Below, one piece after another: positions 8,868 to 18,839 of a stretch of DNA of 55,490 bases. The stretch's first letter is position 1. Each line of letters opens with the position of its first letter. Source of the stretch: Vibrio mexicanus. Lineage in GTDB: Bacteria > Pseudomonadota > Gammaproteobacteria > Enterobacterales > Vibrionaceae. The stretch covers positions 1 to 55,490 of the forward strand of contig NZ_JYJP01000086.1 of NCBI RefSeq assembly GCF_001012815.1, read 5' to 3'. Below the pieces are notes generated by a model. It searched no databases. It saw only the letters and a list, made by a program, of their open reading frames with translations, and was not told the origin of the DNA. Made by a program: the position numbers and the translations under genes.

Positions 8868-10022
8868 ATGGCAGTACATGTAGGGATTATCGATCAAGAC
8901 CCCATTCGATTAGTCACTCCACTTTTAGATAACCGCACCGTTAGCACCCATATTGTTTTCATTGGCGTAGAAAGCCAAGAAGAGATGTATCTACGACTGC
9001 ACAAAGTCCTTGCACAACGGGACATTACTTCGGAGTTTTATCAGATCCCGAATGTAGCGAACACCTCTAAGATAAAAGAGTCTGTATCGGTACTTGCTCA
9101 AGATCTAAAGCTGCGCGGTGAAGAAATAAAGCTAAATGCGAGCTGCGGTTTACGACACCGACTATTGTCTGTCTACGAAGTATTTCGTACCTATCACTGG
9201 CCAATCTTTGTTGTTGAACCGAATAGCGACCGTCTGTGCTGGTTATATCCAGATGCAAGAGAAGACGCACAGGTTCAAGATCGAATCACCATCTCAGATT
9301 ACCTGACTATTTTTGGAGCGCGGGGCGAGTTCAACGACGTCGAACTTCCACCTCAACTTGATAAGAAACTTTATGATCTTGGAGAGCGTTGGGCCAGTAA
9401 CGCGCTTGAACTTGGCCCTGGCTTAGCGACCCTAAACTACCTCGCGACAACCTGCCGTAAAGAGCAAACCCTATCGGTTCAGTTAACGGAGAAACAGCAA
9501 GGCTATCGAGAGTTAAAAATGCTCATCGATGATCTGGTCGAAACGGAAATAGCCTCTTATGAGAACGGCTTACTAACTTTCGTCAGCGAAGATGCCAGAC
9601 GATTCTCTAATGGCGAATGGCTCGAAACACTAGTCCATAGCACGGTAAGGCAGATCCAAGACGATATGCCGACCATTCAAGACCGATCATTGAACGTTCA
9701 AGTTTATCGCCAGCGCGGCGACAGAGAAGTAAGAAATGAACTCGATGTCGCTTCTGTTGTGAACAACAAACTCCATATCATTGAGTGTAAAACCAAAGGT
9801 ATGCGCGACGATGGCGATGACACCCTATACAAGCTTGAATCGTTGCGAGATCTACTTGGCGGCCTGCAAGCACGTGCCATGCTAGTGAGCTTCAGACCGC
9901 TTCGCTACAATGACATTACTCGTGCTGAGGACCTGGGCTTAGCGCTTATTGGCCCAGATGAGCTGAAGCAGCTTAAAACGCATCTAACCGAGTGGTTTAA
10001 GGACGCGGGCGGCTACGAATAA
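8868..10022 (+). CDS. CARF-domain nuclease of the VC1899/Card1 type (DUF1887)
   Basis: The 384-residue protein resembles V. cholerae VC1899, the first CARF protein of known structure. Residues 1 to about 140 form the CARF (CRISPR-associated Rossmann fold) sensor; NASCGLRHRL at about 90-99 occupies the place of the ligand-binding loop. A winged-helix-like linker follows. The C-terminal part is a PD-(D/E)XK nuclease with the catalytic pattern ELD at 291-293 and ECK at 306-308. Related Card1 enzymes cut DNA and RNA when cyclic tetra-adenylate binds the CARF domain. No cas gene or CRISPR array is visible in the window, so the source of a signal is unknown. GAGG lies eight bases before the ATG. 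The gene is monocistronic, convergent with fadR. Confidence 0.9.
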   Translation: MAVHVGIIDQDPIRLVTPLLDNRTVSTHIVFIGVESQEEMYLRLHKVLAQRDITSEFYQIPNVANTSKIKESVSVLAQDLKLRGEEIKLNASCGLRHRLLSVYEVFRTYHWPIFVVEPNSDRLCWLYPDAREDAQVQDRITISDYLTIFGARGEFNDVELPPQLDKKLYDLGERWASNALELGPGLATLNYLATTCRKEQTLSVQLTEKQQGYRELKMLIDDLVETEIASYENGLLTFVSEDARRFSNGEWLETLVHSTVRQIQDDMPTIQDRSLNVQVYRQRGDREVRNELDVASVVNNKLHIIECKTKGMRDDGDDTLYKLESLRDLLGGLQARAMLVSFRPLRYNDITRAEDLGLALIGPDELKQLKTHLTEWFKDAGGYE

Positions 10023-10043
10023 GAGCTCGATTAAATGCAAAAA

Positions 10044-10066
10044 AACCCGCTAAGCAGCGGGTTTTC
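10044..10066. terminator. Bidirectional terminator between the CARF gene and fadR
   Basis: AAACCCGCT and AGCGGGTTT form a nine-base-pair stem with T-rich flanks on both strands (TTTTCTTTC on plus, TTTTTTTGC on minus). It serves the two convergent genes. Confidence 0.85.
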
Positions 10067-10093
10067 TTTCATCAAATCACAATAGCTCAATGA

Positions 10094-10933
10094 CTAAGAG
10101 TCATCTTCGGTGAAATTCGTTGGCAGTGTGGTTTTCATTTGGTTCCAAATCTGCGCGCTTTCAATACCGTAATGGCGAACAACCACAGGTAGTTTATCTC
10201 TATCACCTGTTTCACACACCTCAAGCAACTCACGATAAAACTTCATTGCTAGTTCACGAGCTTCTGGGTTCGAGAAATAGTAGCTGCCTACTCGGTCATA
10301 AAGCTTTTTCAAGCCATTGAAAATTAGACCATAAATTTGGTTACCAGAGTGGAATGCCAAACGTTGGAACAACATGTAATCATAGAAATTAAATGTCTTG
10401 GCCACCAATGCTTCTTGGCGCGCTATCTCATCTTTGTTTCCGTCATCTTTCACATGCTGTTGGATTTTCTCAGCGTAAGGAGAAGACGCCATAAAATCAT
10501 CCCAAGATGGCGCGGCTAATAACGCTTCACAAGATTCGATGACGTTATGAATTGTACGCTCAGACGTCTCTTTATTGGTTTTAAAGGCATAGCGCATAAA
10601 AATTGGGCTGATATTTGTGCGCGCTGCGAGAAGATCTTCAACGATCGATGTTGCGTTATCTGCATCAAGCGTCATCAACGTATCTAGGATATGCAATCCA
10701 GACGTTTCCATAAACTGATTTACTTTCGTCGGTTTGCCATGTTGAATCGTCAACCAGCCATCACGTGCTAACCTTTGAAGTACTTCTCGTAACGTTGTTC
10801 TCGTTACACCAATCAGTTCTGATAGCTCTCGCTCAGCAGGTAAGATTGAACCAGGTGGGAATCTGCCATTCCAGATACTTTCGATAATGTACTTTTCAGC
10901 AAATCCTGCTGGGCTTTTTGCCTTGATGACCAT
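10094..10933 (-). CDS. fadR: Fatty acid metabolism regulator FadR
   Basis: FadR is a GntR-family regulator that represses fatty-acid degradation genes and activates unsaturated fatty-acid synthesis genes; long-chain acyl-CoA releases it from DNA. The N-terminal winged helix-turn-helix is clear ([31 protein letters not shown], landmarks at about residues 35-65), followed by the FadR acyl-CoA-binding helical domain. The product is 279 residues, the length of Vibrio FadR, which carries an insertion of about 40 residues compared with E. coli. Start at 10933 ([15 protein letters not shown]) matches the family; a frame five codons longer exists. It is divergent from nhaB, as in E. coli. Confidence 0.96.
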   Translation of the reverse strand: MVIKAKSPAGFAEKYIIESIWNGRFPPGSILPAERELSELIGVTRTTLREVLQRLARDGWLTIQHGKPTKVNQFMETSGLHILDTLMTLDADNATSIVEDLLAARTNISPIFMRYAFKTNKETSERTIHNVIESCEALLAAPSWDDFMASSPYAEKIQQHVKDDGNKDEIARQEALVAKTFNFYDYMLFQRLAFHSGNQIYGLIFNGLKKLYDRVGSYYFSNPEARELAMKFYRELLEVCETGDRDKLPVVVRHYGIESAQIWNQMKTTLPTNFTEDDS

Positions 10934-11566
10934 TCGGTATGAATCCAATTTTGTCTAATTACGTAGAATTAACTCATCATACCACTAGTTAAGCGCTATC
11001 GGAAACCTAGACACAATAAACTATCAAAACACTAACAATAGAGCAAAAGCTCTAAATGTTCATCATATGAATAGGTGATGTTTTTAATATCAAGCATATA
11101 AAATATCAAGTTTACTCCATTGTTATTAATAGGCACCTAATAACTGTAGGGGTTTTCACGGTCCACTGTTAGCTAAAAACCTACACTTTAGTATTATCTT
11201 TTTAGCTCATTTACATCTTATAAATTGCTCATGAGCATAGATTTAGTTCTCATAACTCACCCAATTCACTTTTTGGCAACTATGCATTCACAAATTCCCC
11301 ACTTTGATCGCGTTTTTAGACAAAATATCATCTGCCTAAATATCTATATAAAGTTTTTTATTGACTATGAATAAACTAAGAGTAGAGTTGCGGGCGAAGT
11401 ATGAGTGCTTGTCTTTCTCAGGGAGTGACTTGGCAAGACCACAATGGATTATGTGCAGCTGTTGTTTTTCTAAGTCACTGTTGCGTCGGAACTCGTAGCC
11501 CACCCGCCGACGAAAAAATTCAAGCCTTAGCGTGTCGAATATATAACAACAGTAAGAGTATTTTTT
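10934..11566. promoter_or_regulatory. fadR-nhaB divergent promoter region with structured nhaB leader
   Basis: The first 450 bases are A+T rich and should carry both promoters; I could not assign a FadR operator with confidence. The last 180 bases are G+C richer and contain paired segments typical of a folded leader RNA: AGTGACTT (11424-11431) with AAGTCACT (11472-11479), CGTCGG (11484-11489) with CCGACG (11507-11512), and GCGGG (11390-11394) with CCCGC (11503-11507), the last excluding part of the second. I do not recognise a described riboswitch. Confidence 0.45.
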
Positions 11567-13159
11567 ATGCCCATGTCTCTTGGAAATGCCTTTATCAAGA
11601 ATTTCCTTGGTAAAGCGCCGGACTGGTACAAAGTTGCCATAATTGCCTTCCTAATCATTAACCCTTTCGTTTTTTTCTTCGTTGACCCTTTCGTTGCTGG
11701 TTGGTTACTTGTCGTTGAGTTCATTTTTACTCTGGCCATGGCCTTAAAATGTTACCCACTGCAACCTGGCGGCTTATTGGCCATTCAAGCGATAGCAATT
11801 GGGATGACCAGCGCTGAGCAAGTTAAGCATGAGTTGGTCGCGAATATCGAAGTTATGCTACTGCTGATCTTCATGGTTGCTGGTATCTACTTCATGAAGC
11901 AATTGCTGCTCTACATTTTTACCAAGATACTTCTAGGCATTCGCTCTAAGTCAACTCTCTCTGTGGCATTCTGTTTTGCAGCGGCTTTTCTATCTGCTTT
12001 CCTTGATGCCCTGACGGTTATTGCAGTCGTAATCAGTGTAGCTGTCGGCTTTTACGCTATTTACCACAAGGTGGCATCCGGCAAAGTATCGACGGTGTCT
12101 CACGATCACACTCAAGATGAACACTTGTGTGAACTTACTCGTGACGACTTAGAAAACTACCGCGCTTTCTTGCGCTCTCTGTTAATGCATGCCGGTGTCG
12201 GTACTGCACTTGGCGGCGTAATGACCATGGTTGGTGAACCACAAAACCTTATCATTGCAGACCAAGCAGGCTGGCTATTTGGTGAATTCATCATTCGTAT
12301 GGCTCCGGTAACCCTTCCCGTATTCTTCTGTGGACTAGCAACATGTGTGGCGGTAGAGAAACTTAAAATCTTCGGCTACGGCGCTAAGCTTCCTGAAAAT
12401 GTGCGCCAAATCCTTGTAGACTTTGATCGCGAAGAGCGTGCTAACCGCACCAAGCAAGATGTTGCCAAACTTTGGGTTCAAGGTTTCATTGCGGTATGGC
12501 TCATCGTTGGCCTTGCGCTTCACCTTGCAGCAGTCGGCCTAATTGGTCTATCTGTCATCATTTTAGCGACTTCTTTTACTGGTGTTATAGAAGAACACTC
12601 GCTTGGCAAAGCTTTCGAAGAAGCGCTTCCATTTACCGCCCTACTCACCGTGTTCTTTTCAATTGTTGCTGTAATCATCGACCAAGAACTGTTTAAGCCT
12701 ATTATCGATGCTGTTTTAGCGGTCGAAGACAAAGGCACACAGTTAGCGCTGTTCTATGTGGCAAACGGCTTATTATCCATGGTGTCGGATAACGTTTTCG
12801 TGGGTACGGTTTACATTAACGAAGTTAAAACTGCACTCGTTGAAGGCATGATCACCCGTGATCAGTTCGACCTGCTTGCCGTTGCAATCAACACTGGTAC
12901 CAACCTACCGTCGGTAGCGACGCCAAATGGACAAGCGGCATTCCTGTTCTTGTTAACGTCGGCACTTGCACCGCTTATCCGACTCTCATACGGTCGCATG
13001 GTCGTCATGGCATTCCCTTATACCATCGTACTAGCGATTGTTGGCATGATTGGCATCGTGTTCTTCATCGAACCAATGACAGCAAATTTCTATGATTGGG
13101 GTTGGATTTCTCATCACGTTGGTGACGTCAGCAGCGCCAGTAGCTCGACTGGGCACTGA
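11567..13159 (+). CDS. nhaB: Na+/H+ antiporter NhaB
   Basis: NhaB exchanges cytoplasmic sodium for external protons and supports sodium and pH homeostasis in marine Vibrio. The 530-residue membrane protein follows the family from its start ([14 protein letters not shown]) to its end, with about twelve hydrophobic segments and conserved landmarks such as [31 protein letters not shown] and [16 protein letters not shown]. The ATG at 11567 has TAAGAG upstream at usable spacing; the ATG two codons later is an alternative. It is divergent from fadR and followed by its own terminator and then dsbB, an order shared with E. coli and V. cholerae. Confidence 0.97.
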   Translation: MPMSLGNAFIKNFLGKAPDWYKVAIIAFLIINPFVFFFVDPFVAGWLLVVEFIFTLAMALKCYPLQPGGLLAIQAIAIGMTSAEQVKHELVANIEVMLLLIFMVAGIYFMKQLLLYIFTKILLGIRSKSTLSVAFCFAAAFLSAFLDALTVIAVVISVAVGFYAIYHKVASGKVSTVSHDHTQDEHLCELTRDDLENYRAFLRSLLMHAGVGTALGGVMTMVGEPQNLIIADQAGWLFGEFIIRMAPVTLPVFFCGLATCVAVEKLKIFGYGAKLPENVRQILVDFDREERANRTKQDVAKLWVQGFIAVWLIVGLALHLAAVGLIGLSVIILATSFTGVIEEHSLGKAFEEALPFTALLTVFFSIVAVIIDQELFKPIIDAVLAVEDKGTQLALFYVANGLLSMVSDNVFVGTVYINEVKTALVEGMITRDQFDLLAVAINTGTNLPSVATPNGQAAFLFLLTSALAPLIRLSYGRMVVMAFPYTIVLAIVGMIGIVFFIEPMTANFYDWGWISHHVGDVSSASSSTGH

Positions 13160-13223
13160 TTTGACTAGTAACTAATTCGACAGAGAACAAAGTTTTTAGT
13201 TGAATGTGAAACTAATCCAAGAT

Positions 13224-13253
13224 AAAAAGCTCTGAGTTATCAGAGCTTTTTTT
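13224..13253 (+). terminator. Terminator after nhaB
   Basis: AAAAGCTCTGA and TCAGAGCTTTT form an eleven-base-pair stem around GTTA, followed by further T residues. It lies about 65 bases after the nhaB stop and just before dsbB. Confidence 0.88.
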
Positions 13254-13269
13254 ATAGCAAGGACCATCT

Positions 13270-13787
13270 GTGAAATACCTTTCTCTCATCAAACTTTCTC
13301 CAAACAGCGTGTCGCCTGGCTTTTGCTGTTAGGCTTCGTCGTATTCTTTGAGGCTGCAGCCCTGTTCTTTCAGCACGTCATGATGCTACCACCTTGTGTG
13401 ATGTGTATTTATGAGCGCATCGCTATGTTTGGCATTGGTGGAGCCGCTATCTTTGGTGCTATTGCCCCTCAGAATACAATTGTGCGTTGGCTAGGTTTAG
13501 CCGGTTGGGGATACAGCGCCTACCGAGGTTTGTCGCTTTCTGTCGAGCACGTCGGGTACCAATTTAACCCTTCTCCGTTTGCAACGTGCGATCTGTTTGT
13601 CACTTTCCCTGATTGGGCACCACTTAACGAATGGGCCCCTTGGCTATTTGAAGCTTACGGTGAATGCAGCAAAGTCGTTTGGCAGTTCCTGTCACTTTCT
13701 ATGCCTCAATGGCTAGTAGTGATCTTCGCCGGTAACCTTATTGCCCTTGGCGTGATTGTTTTAGCTCAGTTCGCTAAAAGTAAATAA
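13270..13787 (+). CDS. dsbB: Disulfide bond formation protein B, start broken by a frameshift
   Basis: DsbB is an inner-membrane protein with four helices that reoxidises DsbA and passes the electrons to quinone. Both catalytic cysteine pairs are visible: PPCVMCIYER in the first periplasmic loop and the pair in FATCDLF and YGECSKVVW in the second. The main frame is open from about 13245 but has no good start. GTG at 13270 with AAGGA upstream begins a short frame reading MKYLSLIK. Adding one T to the TTT run at 13295-13297 joins it to LFSKQRVAWLLLLGF and gives a normal protein of 172 residues. So the gene is probably intact, with a missing base in the sequence; a TTG at 13323 would lack the first part of helix 1. 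Confidence 0.88.
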
Positions 13788-13811
13788 ACCACTCTCTAAC
13801 CAGCAGACAAA

Positions 13812-13840
13812 AAAAGGAGCATTCAATGAATGCTCCTTTT
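13812..13840. terminator. Bidirectional terminator between dsbB and ftsK
   Basis: GGAGCATTC and GAATGCTCC form a nine-base-pair or longer stem with AAAA before it and TTTT after it, so it ends in U-runs on both strands and serves the convergent dsbB and ftsK genes. Confidence 0.87.
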
Positions 13841-13858
13841 GCTGTTAGTCTAATTTGA

Positions 13859-16815
13859 TTAGTTCATCTCTCGTCCCGGTGCGGGTGCCAATACTTCACG
13901 GTTACCATTATGACCCGGGGCACTCACGATACCCTGCGCCTCAAGCTGCTCAACAATACGAGCGGCTCGGTTATAACCGATCTTAAAGCGACGTTGTACT
14001 CCAGAAACCGAACCGCGACGTGATTGCACAACGTGCTCAACCACTTGGTCAAATAACGGGTCCATCTCTTCTTCACCTTCTGGCTTTTCACCCGGAAGTA
14101 GAGTATCTGCCGATTGATCACCGCTGGTGATCTCATCAATATAATTCGGTTTACCACGTGCTTTCCAGTTATTTACGACCGCATGAACATCGTCATCAGA
14201 TGCAAACGCACCGTGCACACGAGTGGTGTGGCTCGAACCTGGTGGTAAGTAAAGCATATCACCCATACCTAGCAGCGACTCGGCGCCGCCTTGATCGAGA
14301 ATGGTACGTGAGTCAGTTTTCGTTGAAACCGTAAATGCAACACGAGTTGGGATATTCGCTTTAATCAAGCCGGTGATCACATCAACCGAAGGTCTTTGCG
14401 TCGCGAGGATTAAATGAATACCTGCCGCGCGAGCCTTTTGAGCAAGACGCGCAATAAGCTCTTCAACTTTCTTGCCCACCACCATCATTAGGTCGGCAAA
14501 TTCATCGACGACGACGACAATATAAGGGAGGTTTTCCAATAAAGGTGGCTCTTGATCCATGCTGTCCCCTTCTTGCCAAAGAGGATCATGAATCGGATGA
14601 CCCGCTTCTGCTGCCATCTTCAATTTGTCATTGAAGCCTTTGATGTTTCTTACCCCAAGAGCAGACATCAGCTTGTAGCGACGTTCCATCTCGCCAACAC
14701 ACCAACGAAGAGCATTGGATGCGTCTTTCATATCCGTCACTACTTCTGACAGAAGATGTGGAATTCCTTCATATATCGACAGCTCCAACATCTTAGGGTC
14801 GATCATAATGAAGCGCACTTCTTCTGGTGTCGCCTTATACAGCATACTCAGAATCATGACGTTCACACCAACCGACTTACCAGAGCCTGTCGTACCTGCT
14901 ACGAGCACATGCGGCATTTTCGACAGGTCAGCAACTACAGCTTCACCCGCTATGTCTTGACCAAGCACAACCGTAGTCGGTGATTTAGAATCAATAAATT
15001 GCTGACTGCCAACAACATCCGAGAAGTACACTGTCTGTCGGCTCATATTTGGCAACTCTAAGCAACATAAGGCTTGCCAGGGATCACTTCCACAACGCGA
15101 ACCGCCATTGCTGATAAAGAGCGCGCGAGGTCCATCGATAGGCCTGAAATACGGCTTACTTTAACACCTGGTGCCAGATCTAACTCAAAGCGAGTAATAA
15201 CCGGCCCTGGGAAAATATCAACCACTTCCGCTTTAATTTTATAATCTGCTAGCTTCGCTTCTACCAAGCGAGCAATATCTTCAAGAGCGGCGCGGTCGAT
15301 AAAATTCTCACGTTTCTCTGGATGATACAGCAGCTCAAGCGTCGGCATTGGCTCCGCCGGTTTAGGCAGATTTGGCTCTTTCTGTACAAGGAATGGGTTT
15401 TGCTGCGCAGCCATGTTGGCTTGCGCGTCAGACACCATTGATTGAAAAGCTTGTACGTCTTCATCTTGTTCTTCTTCTGGCTCGTAAGGCTCTGCAACCA
15501 CAGGCTCTTGAAAAGAAGATCCTTCCTCTGACAAAGGCTGTTCGACAACCTCTTCGATATCAACGGTGTCTATGTCCGATATCGTTGGCTCTACGTGCTG
15601 ATTTGGTTCGACTTGTTCAGTGATCTGCTCAAGAATTTCCTCACTGATCATCGGCTTCTGCTCGTCAGATTCTGTATCTTCGACTGTTTCACGCCGCCAA
15701 GGCAGATCTCCCGTCTGCGGGTTGGATATATTATCTTGGTTCAAAGCTGCAGGATCTGGCATAGAAGCGTACTCAAGATGTTCTTGCATCTGAGGCTCTA
15801 TAGGCTCTTCTTGTAACGGCATATCGTCTGCGGACAATGCAGCAGCCTCAAGCTCTTCGATTGTCGCTCCCAACTGAGTAACTCGCTCAGGCTGATTATC
15901 AGCAAATACGATGTCTTTTTCTTCTTTTGTCTCTGTTGTAAATTCTTCAACCTGAGCTTCTTGGTTGCGGAGCGGTTGAATAGTGTCCTGCTGATGAGAT
16001 TCTGGCATGTGAATATTGAATCGACGCGGCTCTTTCGACGGAGCTTCATCTAAGTCACCGATAATGGGTTCTTGCTGCGCCGACACTTCTTGAACGACGC
16101 TATCCTCTGCTGGCTCTTTTAGAACAGGCTCATGGACTTCATCTTGCTCACCACGAAGTTTATTGATCAGTGAAGTAAACAGAGCAATTGCACTGGAGCC
16201 GACCCACTCCACAATAGTTAGCCATGATACTCCGGTGAGAAGCGTCACGCCCGCTCCCCACAAAAATAGAAGTACAAGTGTTGTACCCAATACATTCAAT
16301 GTTGGTAACGCTAAACTCGTTAACACGTCACCAATTACGCCACCTGAGGAGAAGTACCAAATATCATCGAAGTTGATATCTGCAAGGCCACAACTGGTCA
16401 AAATAACAATCACTAAGCCGAGAAGACGAGTCCCCCAAAGCATAAGATCGATCGCTTCATCTTCTTTTCGATTCCTTAAAGTCACCCACGCAAAAACGAC
16501 AATGATCGCCGGAATGGGATACGCCAATGAGCCAAAGGTAAAAAATAGAGTATCGGCAATCCATGCTCCGACAAGGCCACCTGCATTTTCTATCTCTCCG
16601 CCCCAAGCAGTCTGCGACCACGAAGGATCCGCCGGACTAAAAGACATCAATGCAACAGTTAGGAGCATAGCGAGAAGGACAGATAAAATTAGCCCACACT
16701 CTTTAAGACGCTGAGGGCCTGATAAACGAGAAGGCTGAGACTCTTGACCCGTTTTCACAATGGTTTCGACTTTAGAACTCGATGAGCCTAATAGATTTTT
16801 GGTCTGCTTAAACAT
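13859..16815 (-). CDS. ftsK: DNA translocase FtsK, one internal frameshift
   Basis: FtsK couples septum formation to chromosome segregation: an N-terminal membrane part acts at the divisome and a C-terminal hexameric motor pumps DNA towards dif for XerCD recombination. The first frame (15058-16815) has about four membrane helices, a long acidic, Gln/Glu/Pro-rich linker (residues about 215-500) and the start of the alpha domain. The second frame (13859-15055) has Walker [15 protein letters not shown], Walker [14 protein letters not shown] and the DNA-reading gamma winged helix ([24 protein letters not shown]). The two meet at 15055-15065, where adding one G (GTTGCTTAG to GTTGGCTTAG) restores the family sequence [14 protein letters not shown]. 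About 985 residues result. Since FtsK is normally needed for growth, a sequencing error is most likely. Confidence 0.95.
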
Positions 16816-16890
16816 ACACCAACTTGAATTCGTTACGCATCAACAACCTATTGTGACGGTTGATAGCGGAAATACAAAGAGATAAAAACA

Positions 16891-16916
16891 ATCTGAGCGG
16901 CAAAAGCCGCTCAGAT
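16891..16916 (-). terminator. Terminator after lrp
   Basis: ATCTGAGCGGC and GCCGCTCAGAT form a perfect eleven-base-pair stem with a four-base loop; on the minus strand it is followed by TGTTTTTATC. It lies about 80 bases after the lrp stop and separates lrp from ftsK. Confidence 0.85.
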
Positions 16917-16993
16917 CGATTTAACCATATCAAAGTCAAAAACCCAATTGTCTAACGTCAGAATATGGACAGCTATCCTGACTGCGTTAGCAA

Positions 16994-17488
16994 TTAACGA
17001 GTTTTAATAACAAGCTGATTGGTTTGTTTCACTTCTTCCATAACCACGTAGGTTCTTGTGTCATTGACACCCGGAAGACGTAATAGCGTATCGCCAAGTA
17101 GCTTACGGTAAGCACTCATGTCCGATACACGAGTCTTTAGAAGATAATCAAAATCACCTGATACTAGGTGACATTCTTGAATATCATCCAATTTTTGAAC
17201 CGCGGTGTTGAATTGCTCGAACACATCAGGCGCACCACGATTCAACGTAATCTCAACAAATACTAATAGAGAGGCATCAAGGTACTGCGGATTGAGTAGC
17301 GCAGTGTAACCCGTAATGTAGCCTTGACGCTCTAGACGACGAACACGCTCTAAACATGGTGTTGGAGATAGCCCCACACGTTTCGATAGTTCAACGTTAG
17401 AAATACGACCGTCTTTTTGCAACTCGTTTAAGATATTGCGATCGATACGGTCTAGATCCTTGGACGGCTTCTTGTAGTTGTCTGCCAT
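16994..17488 (-). CDS. lrp: Leucine-responsive regulatory protein
   Basis: Global feast/famine regulator of amino-acid metabolism. The 164-residue product equals E. coli Lrp in length. Its N-terminal helix-turn-helix (ISNVELSKRVGLSPTPCLER) is followed by the alpha/beta RAM ligand-binding domain, with landmarks YVVMEEVKQTNQLVIKTR at the end. It is divergent from ald across an A+T-rich 156-base gap that probably contains Lrp sites; Lrp-type regulators commonly control neighbouring alanine dehydrogenase genes. Confidence 0.97.
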   Translation of the reverse strand: MADNYKKPSKDLDRIDRNILNELQKDGRISNVELSKRVGLSPTPCLERVRRLERQGYITGYTALLNPQYLDASLLVFVEITLNRGAPDVFEQFNTAVQKLDDIQECHLVSGDFDYLLKTRVSDMSAYRKLLGDTLLRLPGVNDTRTYVVMEEVKQTNQLVIKTR

Positions 17489-17644
17489 GTTTTATTCCAC
17501 CTTATTACTTCCTTGCAAAAAAATATACTACAACTTCTTAATATTTAGTATCAAATTCTGATAACTAACTTCTATACTAGATATTAATTCGACAGAATTA
17601 CCCTACACATAGATAATACAACCAAAATAAAACGAGGAGTCAGG

Positions 17645-18769
17645 ATGATCATTGGCGTACCTAAAGAAATCAAGAACCACGAGTATCGTGTCGGTATGAT
17701 TCCAGCTAGTGTGAGAGAACTAATCTCACATGGTCACCAAGTATTTGTAGAAACCAGTGCCGGTTCGGGCATCGGCTTTTCAGACGATGATTACATCGCT
17801 GTAGGCGCATCCATTCTTCCTACTGCTGCTGAGGTTTTCGCCAAAGCAGAAATGATTGTAAAGGTTAAAGAACCTCAAGCTGTCGAGCGAGCTATGCTTC
17901 GAGAAGGGCAAATATTATTTACGTATTTGCACCTAGCACCAGATTTTCCACAAACTGATGAGCTAATCAAGAGCAAAGCTGTCTGCGTAGCATATGAGAC
18001 TGTAACAGATAATATGGGTCGCTTACCACTACTTGCGCCAATGTCTGAGGTCGCAGGTCGCATGTCTATCCAAGCTGGTGCTCAAACTTTAGAGAAATCT
18101 CACGGTGGACGTGGTCTATTACTTGGTGGCGTACCGGGTGTAGAGCCCGCAAAAGTGGTTGTTGTCGGCGGCGGTGTTGTGGGTGCTAACGCTGCACGTA
18201 TGGCTGTCGGCCTACGCGCGGACGTCACTATTCTAGACCGCAATGTCGACACGCTCCGTCGCCTTGACGAAGAGTTCCAAGGCCGCGCAAAAGTCGTTTA
18301 CTCAACAGAAGATGCTATTGAGAAACACGTGTTAGAAGCGGATCTTGTAGTAGGCGCGGTTCTTATCCCAGGTGCAGCGGCACCGAAACTAGTGACTAAA
18401 GAACATATCGCTAAAATGAAGCCAGGCGCCGCCGTTGTTGACGTTGCCATCGACCAAGGCGGTTGTTTTGAAACATCGCGTGCAACCACACACGCTGATC
18501 CAACTTATATTGTTGATGATGTCGTTCACTACTGTGTAGCGAACATGCCAGGTGCTGTAGCACGTACTTCAACATTCGCGCTTAACAATGCAACACTGCC
18601 ATACATCGTGAAGCTCGCGAACAAAGGTTACAAATCTGCTCTATTGGAAGATGAAGGTTTCTTGGAAGGCCTAAACGTTATCCACGGAAAAGTGACTTGC
18701 AAAGAGGTTGCAGAGAGCTTTGATTTAGAATACATCGACCCTAAAACGGCGATCGAAATGTTTAACTAA
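17645..18769 (+). CDS. ald: Alanine dehydrogenase
   Basis: Ald catalyses the NAD-dependent conversion of L-alanine to pyruvate and ammonia. The 374-residue product shows the family start [17 protein letters not shown], the conserved [15 protein letters not shown] segment, the NAD-binding glycine motif [16 protein letters not shown] and the late [19 protein letters not shown] segment (here [16 protein letters not shown]). GAGG lies upstream of the ATG. It is divergent from lrp. Its terminator marks the end of the conserved chromosomal block; T6SS genes begin directly behind it. Confidence 0.97.
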   Translation: MIIGVPKEIKNHEYRVGMIPASVRELISHGHQVFVETSAGSGIGFSDDDYIAVGASILPTAAEVFAKAEMIVKVKEPQAVERAMLREGQILFTYLHLAPDFPQTDELIKSKAVCVAYETVTDNMGRLPLLAPMSEVAGRMSIQAGAQTLEKSHGGRGLLLGGVPGVEPAKVVVVGGGVVGANAARMAVGLRADVTILDRNVDTLRRLDEEFQGRAKVVYSTEDAIEKHVLEADLVVGAVLIPGAAAPKLVTKEHIAKMKPGAAVVDVAIDQGGCFETSRATTHADPTYIVDDVVHYCVANMPGAVARTSTFALNNATLPYIVKLANKGYKSALLEDEGFLEGLNVIHGKVTCKEVAESFDLEYIDPKTAIEMFN

Positions 18770-18790
18770 TTCAGCTTAGACCCAACAAAA

Positions 18791-18820
18791 ATGCCGCTAG
18801 TTAACTAGCGGCATTTTTTA
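18791..18820 (+). terminator. Terminator after ald, at the T6SS island edge
   Basis: ATGCCGCTAGT and ACTAGCGGCAT form an eleven-base-pair stem with a two-base TA centre, followed by TTTTT. The minus-strand side ends in TTTTTG, so it may also stop transcripts from the convergent tssL operon. Confidence 0.87.
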
Positions 18821-18839
18821 TATCTAAGTCGAAAAAATT

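Noticed and set aside
8868..10022. Possible nearby CRISPR array, prompted by the CARF protein
   Set aside because: No regularly spaced repeats were seen in the flanks or elsewhere in the window, and no cas gene.
10934..11400. FadR operator between fadR and nhaB
   Set aside because: No segment matched the known FadR consensus well enough to report.
11401..11613. A 70-codon open frame upstream of and overlapping nhaB
   Set aside because: It runs through the paired leader segments and into nhaB in another frame, has no family resemblance and no ribosome site; the nhaB start at 11567 explains the region better.
16163..16714. A 183-codon open frame on the plus strand inside ftsK
   Set aside because: It is antisense to the membrane and linker part of ftsK, with composition that mirrors that gene; no start signal.
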